Assembly (NCBI RefSeq): GCF_001672915.1
Contig: NZ_LZKR01000029.1
Location: forward strand, 62,001-126,000
DNA from: Mycobacterium sp. 1245805.9
Lineage (GTDB): Bacteria > Actinomycetota > Actinomycetes > Mycobacteriales > Mycobacteriaceae
Reading direction: 5' to 3'
DNA: 64,000 nucleotides
The notes beneath the pieces were generated by a model. The model was given only the letters and a program-made list of their open reading frames with translations. It had not been told where the DNA came from and did no database searches. Within the stretch, counting starts at the first letter, position 1. The number at the start of each line of letters is the position of its first letter. The position numbers were made by a program, and so were the translations under genes. Below are positions 42,225 to 50,227 of the stretch, one piece after another.

Positions 42225-43187
42225 ATGTTCACCCTTCGCTTCGACATGCGAGCGCCCTCCATCGGAGCGCCGGCCACCGAGTTGTACGCCGCGGCCAGTG
42301 AGATGTCGGCATGGGCCGAGCAGCATGGCTGTATCGCCGTCGTGCTGTGCGAACACCACTGCGCAGATGACGGTTATCTGCCGTCGCCGTTGCTGCTCGG
42401 CGCGGCCATTGCCGCTCGCACGAAGCAACTGATGCTGAACCTGACGATCTTGTTGCCCTTCTACGATCCGGCACGGCTGGCCGAGGACATGGCCGTGCTG
42501 GATCACATCAGCGCGGGCAGAGCCACCTATGTATTCGGAATCGGATATCGCGCTGAGGAATACGATCACTTCGGGCTCTCTATGTCCGACCGCGGCAGGC
42601 TGGCCGACGAGAAGCTCGGCGTGCTACGCCGCCTCCTTGCCGGCGAAGAGATCGAATACGGCGGCAGGCGAATGAAGGTCACCCCACGACCGCGCACGCC
42701 GGAAGGTCCCATGATGAGCTGGGGCGGTGCCAGCCTGGCAGCCGCTCGGCGTGCTGGACGCAATGGTCTCGGGTTGCTTGCCAACGGCGGAGTGCCCGGA
42801 ATGCGGGAGGCCTACGAAAAAGCATGCCGCGACAACGGGTTCGAGCCCGGCTTCGTCCTCATCCCCGAGCGTGACGCGGCGACCAACTGCTTCGTCGCCG
42901 ACGACGTCGACGCGGCATGGGACGAGATCGGCAAGTACCTCCTGCACGATGCAATGGCCTACTCGGAGTGGAACCCCGGCAACGCCGTGTCAGCCAACAT
43001 CACCACCGCCACGACCATCGACGAGCTTCGCAATACGTCGTCACATGTGATCCTCTCGGTCGACGAAGCGCGCAAGCGCATCGCAGCGGGTGAGATGTTC
43101 AACATCTCGCCGTTATGCGGCGGGATACCGCCCGCGATCGCATGGCCCTATTTAGAGAGATTCGCTGCACTAGCCGAAAGGACATGA
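42225..43187 (+). CDS. LLM-class flavin- or F420-dependent oxidoreductase
   Basis: A 320-residue luciferase-like protein. FDMRAPSIGAP at the N-terminus, CEHHCADDGYLPSPLLLGAAIAARTKQL (about residues 42-70) and AGRATYVFGIGYRAEEYDHFGLS (about 97-120) fit the LLM family; the Glu-His-His segment is typical of monooxygenase-like members. Oxidation or oxygenation of an alcohol or ketone made by the neighbouring dehydrogenases is possible. It differs clearly from the LLM protein at 18993. Confidence 0.8.
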   Translation: MFTLRFDMRAPSIGAPATELYAAASEMSAWAEQHGCIAVVLCEHHCADDGYLPSPLLLGAAIAARTKQLMLNLTILLPFYDPARLAEDMAVLDHISAGRATYVFGIGYRAEEYDHFGLSMSDRGRLADEKLGVLRRLLAGEEIEYGGRRMKVTPRPRTPEGPMMSWGGASLAAARRAGRNGLGLLANGGVPGMREAYEKACRDNGFEPGFVLIPERDAATNCFVADDVDAAWDEIGKYLLHDAMAYSEWNPGNAVSANITTATTIDELRNTSSHVILSVDEARKRIAAGEMFNISPLCGGIPPAIAWPYLERFAALAERT

Positions 43188-43188
43188 G

Positions 43189-43740
43189 ATGGCCCAGGAC
43201 CGCGTGGCGCTACACGAAAGGATTGCCTTCACGAAGTGGGAGGGCTATGCAAAACCGATTGAGCGCAACCGCCACGTTACATTCGGCGACGAGTTCATCT
43301 GGGCACCCGATTATGTGATGATGAGTCCCCTGTTTAACGACGGGGTCCCGCAGTCGGCCGCCGATATGCGTTCCGGCGAGGTCGCGGCGGCCATCGCCAA
43401 GTATGCGCCGGACGGCGATATTCTCACCCCGGAGTGGCGCATGTGGTGGAAGCACATGCCGGACTACCGGCTGATCAGCCCATTCGAATGTGTGGCTGGC
43501 GATTGGGGCTTCTCCTCCTGCGACACCTATGCGGGGACACTTCCCGACGGGACCCGGTTGGAACTGCGGGAATGGGACTACATCTGGACCGACGAGAAGG
43601 GGCGTATCTCGCGCTGGGACTGGTTTGTCGACTCGGCCGAGTGGAAATCGTTGCTGGCACTGATCGGGCTCGAGCCCGACGGGCTGACGAGCCAGGAGTA
43701 CACCATCAACTTCCTGAAGGAGGGCGGCGTGGGGGCCTAG
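43189..43740 (+). CDS. NTF2/SnoaL-like protein, paralogue of 46396-46944
   Basis: A 183-residue protein with MWWKHMPDYRLISPFEC, DTYAGTLPDGTRLELREWDYIWTDE and ISRWDWFVDSAEW. These blocks recur almost word for word in the product of 46396-46944, about half of all residues being shared. The fold is probably an NTF2-like cone with an N-terminal extension. No function can be named. It lies one base after the LLM gene and before a P450; its paralogue also stands beside a P450. Confidence 0.75.
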   Translation: MAQDRVALHERIAFTKWEGYAKPIERNRHVTFGDEFIWAPDYVMMSPLFNDGVPQSAADMRSGEVAAAIAKYAPDGDILTPEWRMWWKHMPDYRLISPFECVAGDWGFSSCDTYAGTLPDGTRLELREWDYIWTDEKGRISRWDWFVDSAEWKSLLALIGLEPDGLTSQEYTINFLKEGGVGA

Positions 43741-43815
43741 CGCTCCAGCCGTGATCACCCTACCCACCTTCTGGAGACGGTGCATAACGAGCGAGGCCAG
43801 TCCGTGCTATTACGT

Positions 43816-43831
43816 GAGAAGATCTACTCTC
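43816..43831 (+). promoter_or_regulatory. Probable operator of the GAGAAT-N4-ATTCTC class
   Basis: GAGAAGATCTACTCTC matches the consensus half-sites in 10 of 12 positions. It lies in the 204-base gap before the P450 at 43945. A strong ribosome-binding-like AAGGAGG follows at 43840-43846, but no start codon suited to it is seen, so it is probably incidental. The rest of the gap shows nothing clear. Confidence 0.4.
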
Positions 43832-43944
43832 AATATTGTAAGGAGGTCTTTACGCGCAGGAGGCGCACAGAGACTACGACCGCTGAACTGACCGGCCACC
43901 TGGCTCAAGATCACGTGGCGCACATCGAAACGTAAAGGAGGGCA

Positions 43945-45171
43945 ATGAACGATCATTCCGGCACGTCTCCGGGATCCGTTCACTTCGATCCCTTCTCGGA
44001 TGAGTTCTTCAACGATCCGTTCGAGACTTACCGCCAACTACGCGATCGGGCGCCGGTCTACCACAGCACGCAGTACGACTTCTGGGCCCTTTCCCGCTAT
44101 GAGGACGTCGCGCCCGCGATGCGTGATCACGAAACATATTCCTCGGCGAAGGGAGTGACCCTCGATCATTTCATCGATCCTGACGCGATGGTCCCGCACG
44201 GGGTGATCATCATGATGGACCCTCCGCAGCACACCAGAATGCGGTCGCTGGTGAACAAGGTATTTACCCCACGTGCAATCGCCAAGCTCGAGCCGATGAT
44301 CCGGAATGTGATCGAAACAATCGCGCAAACCATCGATGTGACGTCGTTCGACATGGTCGAGGACTTCTCGGCACCATTCCCCGTCGAGATCATCACCACG
44401 ATGTTGGGGGTGCCGCCGGACGGTCGCCAGCAGATCCGGCACTGGCTCGACGCGCTGCTGGAACGCGAGCCGGGAAACATCAGCACGACGCTGCACGGGC
44501 GCGAGTCGGCGGTGACCATGTGGAGGTATTACTACGACCTTGTCGTCGAGAAACGCGCCAACCCGCAAGACGACATGATTTCGCGGCTCACCCAGGTCGA
44601 GGTCGAACGCGATGACGGCACCATGACCCGCCTCGACGACACGGAGATTTCGGCCTTTGCGTCGATGCTCGGCGGTGCGGGCGCCGAGACGGTGACCAAG
44701 CTGGTCGCCAGCGCCGCAGTGGTGTTTGCGCGACACCAGGACCAATGGCAGGCACTAAGGCGAGACCGAAGCCTTATCCCCGCCGCCTTCGAAGAGCTGC
44801 TGCGTTACGAGGGACCATCGCAATACGACATCCGTTGGAGCAAGGTCGATGTCGAGCTTCATGGCACGGTGATGCCCAAGCACAAGCCGGTGATGCTCAT
44901 CAATGGTTCGGCCACCAGGGATGAGCGTGCGTTCGTCGACGCAGATCGCTTCGACATCTATCGTCGGCACTCCGGCCACAACCTCGGATTCGGCTACGGA
45001 ATACACAGCTGTCTCGGCGCGGCACTGGCGCGCATGGAGGGACGCATTGCCATCGATGCCCTGTTGGACTTGATCCCCGAGTTCGAGGTAGACGTCGCGG
45101 GCCTGCAACGGGTCAAGATGCCGAATGTCTTCGGCTGGGGACGCGTACCCGTGCGTGCCGTAGCGCAATGA
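43945..45171 (+). CDS. Cytochrome P450, paralogue of 46987-48219
   Basis: A 408-residue P450 starting at ATG 43945 with AAAGGAGGG upstream. LGGAGAETVTKL (about residue 240) is the I-helix, EELLRYEG (about 289) the ExxR, and FGYGIHSCLGAALARMEGR (about 345) the heme loop. It shares long blocks with the P450 at 46987, such as FTPRAIA, ETYSSAKG, EIITTMLGVP and NVFGW, so the two arose by duplication. Its substrate is unknown. The 43189 protein upstream and the DapB-like dehydrogenase downstream are likely partners. Confidence 0.88.
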   Translation: MNDHSGTSPGSVHFDPFSDEFFNDPFETYRQLRDRAPVYHSTQYDFWALSRYEDVAPAMRDHETYSSAKGVTLDHFIDPDAMVPHGVIIMMDPPQHTRMRSLVNKVFTPRAIAKLEPMIRNVIETIAQTIDVTSFDMVEDFSAPFPVEIITTMLGVPPDGRQQIRHWLDALLEREPGNISTTLHGRESAVTMWRYYYDLVVEKRANPQDDMISRLTQVEVERDDGTMTRLDDTEISAFASMLGGAGAETVTKLVASAAVVFARHQDQWQALRRDRSLIPAAFEELLRYEGPSQYDIRWSKVDVELHGTVMPKHKPVMLINGSATRDERAFVDADRFDIYRRHSGHNLGFGYGIHSCLGAALARMEGRIAIDALLDLIPEFEVDVAGLQRVKMPNVFGWGRVPVRAVAQ

Positions 45172-45234
45172 TCCGCCGTAACCGTGGAGCACGATGATGG
45201 CGGCTCCCGGCAAAACGACATAGGAGATTGAACG

Positions 45235-46359
45235 GTGGCAACTGAGAAACGTGGAAGGTATCGCGTTGTTCACGTAGGTACGGGACTGACCGGGAAGGAG
45301 GCACTCCGGGCAATCATCGATGATCCGGCACTGGAACTCGTCGGAGTCAAAGTGTCCACGCCCGAAAAGGCCGGAGTCGACGCGGGTCGCCTGTGTGGCC
45401 GAACGGAGGTCGGTATAGGGGCAACCGACGATCTCGACGCGGTGCTGGCTCTCACGCCGGACTGTGTTACCTACTGTGCCACCGCTGTCCGGCGCGAGAA
45501 CGACGCAATTGCCGACATCGTCACCTACCTCGAGGCGGGGATCAACGTCGTGACGATCTCGACGATCCCGATGGTCTACCCGCCTGCGGCGCCGCCGCAG
45601 TGGCGCGCGGCCGTAGAAGCCGCAGCGGCAAAGGGTAATTCGACTTTCTACGCCACCGGCGCCGAGCCGGGCTTCGTCAGCCTTAACATCCCTACCGCCC
45701 TGCTTGCCGGCGCCGGAACCGTCGAGTCCTATCGGATGGACGAATACGCGATCGACCTCGACAAGTCCTACCCCATCTGGGATGTCCTGCACGAATCCAT
45801 GGGGTTTGGAAAGCCGGACGGGCATGTGCCCGCTCGAATCGCGTCAGGCAAGGTCAACCACGATTGGGAGACCGTGGTGCGCTACATCGCCGACATCCTC
45901 GGTCTGGAACTCAACGGAGTGGAACTGGATTGGGAAACGTTGCTCGCACCAACGGATCTGGAAACCGAAATCGGCGTGATTCCGGAAGGGACGATTTGCG
46001 CGCACCGTTGGCAGCTCGCCGGCGTCATCGACGGTCGGCCAGCGGTCGCGGTGCAGTATTTCGCAACGGTGAGTTCCACACCCTGGCCGGAGCGATGGCC
46101 CAGGCCGTCGAGGGAAGACCAAGGTGGCATGGTCATCCGAGTCGAGGGGAGGCCCAGTATGTGTTTGGAGCTGTACTTCGAGCAATCGGCCTCGGATCGA
46201 GTCAATCCGGGTGTCGCGGTTACAGCGCTGGCTGCGGTCAACTCCATACCCGAGGTCGTGGACGCGGCACCCGGCGTGCTTGGTTATCCCTTGGCGGGTC
46301 CAGCAGTCGTGAGCAGGCAATCACGAACCAGATCTCGCCCTTACACCGCTACCCGCTGA
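45235..46359 (+). CDS. DapB-like NAD(P)-dependent dehydrogenase (2,4-diaminopentanoate dehydrogenase-like family)
   Basis: A 374-residue protein starting at GTG 45235 with AGGAG upstream. VVHVGTGLTGKEAL at the N-terminus is a Rossmann motif. DPALELVGVKVSTPEKAGVDAG, GINVVTIST, TGAEPGFVSL (about residue 143), HESMGFGKP and AAVNSIPEVVDAAPGV (about 335) define a family that recurs four more times before 60652. The last 20 residues are Arg- and Ser-rich and unlike the other copies, so the C-terminus may have drifted. Members are annotated by similarity to dihydrodipicolinate reductase or diaminopentanoate dehydrogenase; the true reaction in mycobacteria is not known to me. Confidence 0.78.
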   Translation: MATEKRGRYRVVHVGTGLTGKEALRAIIDDPALELVGVKVSTPEKAGVDAGRLCGRTEVGIGATDDLDAVLALTPDCVTYCATAVRRENDAIADIVTYLEAGINVVTISTIPMVYPPAAPPQWRAAVEAAAAKGNSTFYATGAEPGFVSLNIPTALLAGAGTVESYRMDEYAIDLDKSYPIWDVLHESMGFGKPDGHVPARIASGKVNHDWETVVRYIADILGLELNGVELDWETLLAPTDLETEIGVIPEGTICAHRWQLAGVIDGRPAVAVQYFATVSSTPWPERWPRPSREDQGGMVIRVEGRPSMCLELYFEQSASDRVNPGVAVTALAAVNSIPEVVDAAPGVLGYPLAGPAVVSRQSRTRSRPYTATR

Positions 46360-46395
46360 TGGCGCGGTCGACGAAGCACATCAAGGCGCCAGACC

Positions 46396-46944
46396 TCAGC
46401 CCACAATGCTGCCTTCACGCAGGAAGTTAACGGTGTAGGCCTGATACGTCAGGCTGTCGCGATCGAGGCCGATGAGATCGACGAAGGGATACCACTCCCG
46501 GGAATCGACGAACCAGTCCCAACGGGTTATGTGGCCCTCGTCGTTGGTCCACACGTAATCCCATTCGTGAAGCTGGAGTACCGTGCCGTCGGTCAGCGTT
46601 CCCGCGTAGGTGTCGCGGACTGCGAACCCCCAATCGGCAGAGGTGCACTCGAACGGAGTGACGATTCGAAAGTCCGGCATGTGCTTCCACCACATGCGGA
46701 ATTCGCACGTGAGCATGTCTCCGTCGGGCGCGTACTTCTGCATGGCCGCGAGAACCTCCTCCGACGCCAGGTCGGCCATCACGTGATCGGCGCCGCCGTT
46801 GAACAGGGGGCACATCATTACAGCGTCTGGTGCGTAGACCCACTCCTCGCCGTAGCTGATTTTGCCGGTCTCGGGAGCCTTCGCGTAGGTCTCCCACTTC
46901 CCGTGTGCGATCCTGCGGTGTAGAGCCACGCGATCAGAGGTCAT
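46396..46944 (-). CDS. NTF2/SnoaL-like protein, paralogue of 43189-43740
   Basis: A 182-residue protein sharing RVALH, RIA, KYAPDGD, RMWWKHMPD, DTYAGTL, EWDY and RWDWFVDS with the 43189 product. It follows the P450 at 46987-48219 on the minus strand, 42 bases downstream. Thus each of the two related P450s has one of these proteins beside it, which argues for a functional pair. The fold is probably NTF2-like. No catalytic residues can be named with confidence. Confidence 0.75.
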   Translation of the reverse strand: MTSDRVALHRRIAHGKWETYAKAPETGKISYGEEWVYAPDAVMMCPLFNGGADHVMADLASEEVLAAMQKYAPDGDMLTCEFRMWWKHMPDFRIVTPFECTSADWGFAVRDTYAGTLTDGTVLQLHEWDYVWTNDEGHITRWDWFVDSREWYPFVDLIGLDRDSLTYQAYTVNFLREGSIVG

Positions 46945-46986
46945 CTTTTCCCGCTTTCATAAAGGAGCGAACACAATTCAGTCCCG

Positions 46987-48219
46987 TCAGTCCCGCTTGC
47001 GCACGGGAACGTTGGCCCAGCCGAAAACATTCGACATGGCCACCCGGCGCAACCCGCCGCGGTCGACTTCGTACTCCGGGATGAGGTCGAGCAGCGCGTC
47101 GAGAGCGATGCGGCTCTCCATCCTCGCCAGCGCCGCCCCCAGACAGCTGTGAATGCCGTAGCCGAACGCGAGATTGAAGCCCATCTTGCGCTCACGGTCG
47201 ATGTCAAGCCGATCGGGATCCGGGAACATCCGTTCGTCGCGCGTCGCTGACCCGGTGACAAGCAGCACGGCGCTACCTTGGGGAATCACGTTGTCGTGCA
47301 GCACCACATCGCGGGTGGCGGTGCGAACCTGGTACTGCGACGGCGCCTCGTAACGCAATAACTCTTCGACCGCCGCGGGAATCTTGCTGCGGTCCTGTCG
47401 CAACTTCTGCCACTGGTCGGGAAAGTCGGCGAAGGCGACCATGGCGTTGCCGATCAGCTTGGTCACGGTCTCGGCTCCAGCGCCTCCGAGCATGGTCGCG
47501 AATCCGGTGATATCTACGTCGGTCAGTTTCTCCACCTGACCGTCGCGCTCGATCTCGGTCTCGATAAGCCGGCTGATCATGTCGTCGCGGGGTTCGGCGC
47601 GCCGCTGCTGAACAAGGTTGTAGTAGTAGATGCCGGTCTTCGTCGATGCCTCGAAACCTTCTGCGGGAACCGCGATCTGACCCGGGCGCCGTTCGAGCAA
47701 CAGGTCGAGCCAGTGCCGGATCTGGTCACGATCCTGCTTCGGCACCCCGAGCATGGTGGTGATGATCTCGTTCGGGAACCGGGCCGAGAAGTCGGCCACC
47801 ACGTCGAAAGAAGACGGGTCGATTGCGTGGATTCGTTCGTAGACCTTCTCGCGCACCATGTCTTCCAGCGCGGCAATGGCGCGCGGGGTGAACACGCTGC
47901 TGACCAGCCTGCGCATCTTGTTGTGCTCCGGCGGGTCCATCGAAATGATCACTTTCGGCACGGGTAGCGCATCGTCATGCGCGTGCACCATGTCCAGCGT
48001 CGCGCCCTTTGCCGACGAATATGTTTCGTGGTCTTTGGTGGCGGGCGCCACGTCTTCGTACCGGGTCAGAGCCCAGAAATCCCACCTGGCGTTGTAATAG
48101 ACCGGAGCCTCGTCCCGCAGCCGCCGGTAGGTGTCGAACGCCCCGTTAAAGAAGTCTTCAGAGAACGGGTCGAATTCCACGGGGCTGCCGGCGACTTCGT
48201 GTGACGTCGTCGCGCTCAT
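46987..48219 (-). CDS. Cytochrome P450, paralogue of 43945-45171
   Basis: A 410-residue P450 starting at ATG 48219, overlapping the CoA-transferase stop (ATGA). LGGAGAETVTKLI (I-helix, about residue 242), EELLRYEA (ExxR) and FGYGIHSCLGAALARMESR (heme loop, about 348) are present. It is a diverged duplicate of the 43945 P450 in the opposite orientation. Coupling to a CoA-transferase suggests that it acts on a CoA-activated or acidic compound. Confidence 0.88.
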   Translation of the reverse strand: MSATTSHEVAGSPVEFDPFSEDFFNGAFDTYRRLRDEAPVYYNARWDFWALTRYEDVAPATKDHETYSSAKGATLDMVHAHDDALPVPKVIISMDPPEHNKMRRLVSSVFTPRAIAALEDMVREKVYERIHAIDPSSFDVVADFSARFPNEIITTMLGVPKQDRDQIRHWLDLLLERRPGQIAVPAEGFEASTKTGIYYYNLVQQRRAEPRDDMISRLIETEIERDGQVEKLTDVDITGFATMLGGAGAETVTKLIGNAMVAFADFPDQWQKLRQDRSKIPAAVEELLRYEAPSQYQVRTATRDVVLHDNVIPQGSAVLLVTGSATRDERMFPDPDRLDIDRERKMGFNLAFGYGIHSCLGAALARMESRIALDALLDLIPEYEVDRGGLRRVAMSNVFGWANVPVRKRD

Positions 48220-49448
48220 AGGATCGCTCCGGTCTCCTTGTAAGCCGCGATGGTGTCCCAGTCGAATCCTGCCTCCATCAACACTTCTTCGGTGTGCTGG
48301 CCGTGCTCGGGCGCCCCCGGCGGGACGACGGCATGCTCGTCGAACTGGACGGGGTTGGTGGGCAGCGAGTACGACGCACCGTTCATCGTCGTGGTGCTGG
48401 CGATATAGCCGTTCGCGGACACCGCCGGGTCATGACACAGCTCCCCCGGCGTCTGCACCACGCCCCAGGCGCCGGAAAGGTCTGCGAGCGCTTCCCGCCA
48501 TTCGGCGAGTGTGTGTTGGGCAAACGCGTTGTCCATCAGCGAAATAAGCTCAGCGCGGTTGGCGAATCGCGCTGCTGGGCCGGCGAACCGCTCATCATCG
48601 ATCAATTCGGGTAGGCCGATGGCGCGCATCGCTTCCGGGTAGAACTTGTCGAGTTGCAGCATCATCAGCTGGACGTAACGCCCGTCCTTGGTGCTGTAGG
48701 TCCCCACCAAGGGGTTGGGCGCGTCGCCGTGGCTGTAGTGCGGGACGGCGCCGCCGCCGTGGATCTGGCTGACTGCGACGTCGGGGCTGAGGTTCCAGGC
48801 CGCAAGCCCAAGCAGGGAGACATCCACCACCGATCCCTGTCCCGTGGTCGCCTTGCGGTACAGCGCGGCCGCGATGCCGCCAGCGATCGTCATTCCTCCG
48901 AGCAGGTCGCCGAAGGCGGGTCGCGAGCGCACCAGCTCCTCGGCGTCCTCGGTGAGCACGGTGGCGATGCCGCCGCGTGCCCAGTAGGAGACACCGTCAT
49001 AGCCGGGCTTGTCGGCATCGGGCCCCTTCGGACCGTGGCCCGACCCGCGGACGTACACAATGCTGGGGTTGGCGGCTCTGATGTCGTCGACGTCGATGCC
49101 CATTTTCTTGCGCCGACTAGGCAGGTAGCTGGTGAGGAACACATCGCAGGTCGCGGCCAGCTTGCGGATAACGTCCTGGCCGCCGGGAGTGCGGAGATCG
49201 ACGCCGATCGACTTCTTCCCCCGATTGGGTATCTCGATCATGTAGTTGACCGTGCCGCCGCCCTCGTCGACGATGCCCATTGTGACCAGTCCACGCTGCG
49301 GGTCACCGCCGTCACGCGGCTCGACCTTGATGACCTCGGCCCCCCACTCCGCCAGGACGGCGCCGGCCGACGGCACGAACGTCCACGCGGCGACCTCCAG
49401 CACACGCACACCGCTGAGTACTTTGTCGACGGAAATGACGGCCTCCAT
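48216..49448 (-). CDS. Family III CoA-transferase (CaiB/BaiF)
   Basis: A 410-residue single-unit CoA-transferase. LSGVRVLEVAAWTFVPSAGAVLAEWGAEVIKVE at the N-terminus, VRGSGHGPKGPDADKPGYD (about residue 135) and GQGSVVDVSLLGLAAW with the catalytic Asp (about 205) are typical. It would transfer CoA to a carboxylic acid from a donor such as succinyl-CoA. The ATG at 49448 has no clear ribosome-binding site; the gene follows a putative operator at 49519-49534 and is the first of three genes with the P450 and the NTF2-like protein. Confidence 0.87.
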   Translation of the reverse strand: MEAVISVDKVLSGVRVLEVAAWTFVPSAGAVLAEWGAEVIKVEPRDGGDPQRGLVTMGIVDEGGGTVNYMIEIPNRGKKSIGVDLRTPGGQDVIRKLAATCDVFLTSYLPSRRKKMGIDVDDIRAANPSIVYVRGSGHGPKGPDADKPGYDGVSYWARGGIATVLTEDAEELVRSRPAFGDLLGGMTIAGGIAAALYRKATTGQGSVVDVSLLGLAAWNLSPDVAVSQIHGGGAVPHYSHGDAPNPLVGTYSTKDGRYVQLMMLQLDKFYPEAMRAIGLPELIDDERFAGPAARFANRAELISLMDNAFAQHTLAEWREALADLSGAWGVVQTPGELCHDPAVSANGYIASTTTMNGASYSLPTNPVQFDEHAVVPPGAPEHGQHTEEVLMEAGFDWDTIAAYKETGAIL

Positions 49449-49518
49449 TGGTCGCGGTGGGATGGGTGCGAGCGCACCACCAGGTCAGCAACGGCGATAA
49501 CGCCTGTTTGCATTGTTT

Positions 49519-49534
49519 GAGAATGTCAGTTCTA
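49519..49534 (-). promoter_or_regulatory. Probable operator of the GAGAAT-N4-ATTCTC class
   Basis: GAGAATGTCAGTTCTA has a perfect left half and a 4/6 right half. It lies 71 bases upstream of the CoA-transferase start. The spacer GTCA is close to those of the better sites. Confidence 0.4.
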
Positions 49535-49535
49535 T

Positions 49536-49552
49536 GCGGTTTTGTAAACCGC
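49536..49552. terminator. Short perfect hairpin downstream of SnoaL gene
   Basis: GCGGTTT-TGT-AAACCGC is a seven-base perfect stem with a three-base loop. It lies 30 bases beyond the minus-strand SnoaL stop (49582), in the right place for a terminator that separates it from the CoA-transferase unit. No T-run follows. Confidence 0.4.
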
Positions 49553-49581
49553 GCCGACCGGCAAGCAACCCGAGCTTAAGG

Positions 49582-50151
49582 CTACGGACGTGCCGACAGC
49601 CGTTCGGGCAGCGCCGGATCCGCGTCAGCCCAAAATGCCTGCCAAGTCGGCATGCGTTGGGGCATGGCCGCGCGCAACGGAACGTCAGCCGGCCAGCGCA
49701 TGAACTCCGGTCCCGGGCGCTCCGTCACATCGACTGAATACCAGGGATGCTCCCTCCGCTTGACGAAACACCACTGGCCATCGCGGCGCTCGTAGACGTC
49801 GTCATAGCGCATCGCGATCACGTACCACCCGTCACCGTCCTCGTGTTCGGCGCGGCAATAGACCGATCCGATCGCGTGCGTGGCGTCGACGAAGTCAAAC
49901 TGGTGGCCGCAGATCAGGTGGATGCTGCGGTAGAACCGCCGAAGCACCCCGTCATACCAACGTTTCAACGCATCCCTGCCACGGCCTTCCGCGCCGGCAC
50001 CGACATCGTCGACGAAGAGCCCCACCAGGGTGTCGAGGTCCCGGGCGTCGAGGGCCATCGCATATTTGCTGGGCAGCTGACTGATTGCGAGGCTCGATTC
50101 CACACGGTCCAATCTGTCGCCGGCTATCGAGCTCCGCAGTTCTGTGGCCAT
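49582..50151 (-). CDS. SnoaL/NTF2-like protein
   Basis: A 189-residue protein with an SnoaL-like pattern: YAMALDARDLDTLVGLFVDD near residue 30, RSIHLICGHQFDFVD near 75 and DDVYERRDGQWCFVKRRE near 118. The C-terminal extension of about 50 residues is Pro- and Trp-rich. It is divergent from the FadD at 50228 with 76 bases between the starts. The role is unknown; an isomerase, hydratase or ligand-binding function is possible. Confidence 0.77.
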   Translation of the reverse strand: MATELRSSIAGDRLDRVESSLAISQLPSKYAMALDARDLDTLVGLFVDDVGAGAEGRGRDALKRWYDGVLRRFYRSIHLICGHQFDFVDATHAIGSVYCRAEHEDGDGWYVIAMRYDDVYERRDGQWCFVKRREHPWYSVDVTERPGPEFMRWPADVPLRAAMPQRMPTWQAFWADADPALPERLSARP

Positions 50152-50215
50152 GGCGGATATTGTAAGCGGAGCCCGGAGGGCGAGAACCGGTGTTACCGTT
50201 TTCCGGAAATCCTAC

Positions 50216-50221
50216 TATCCT
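50216..50221 (+). promoter_or_regulatory. Probable -10 box of a leaderless fadD transcript
   Basis: TATCCT ends six bases before the ATG at 50228, the spacing expected when transcription begins at the start codon. ACTATCCTG also occurs at 17740-17748. No Shine-Dalgarno sequence is present. GAGAACCGGTGTTACC a little upstream (50182-50197) is a weak relative of the GAGAAT palindrome. Confidence 0.4.
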
Positions 50222-50227
50222 GCGCTC

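Noticed and set aside
43832..43944. A short leader peptide after AAGGAGG at 43840
   Set aside because: No ATG, GTG or TTG start lies at a proper distance; the real ribosome-binding site is the AAAGGAGGG just before 43945.
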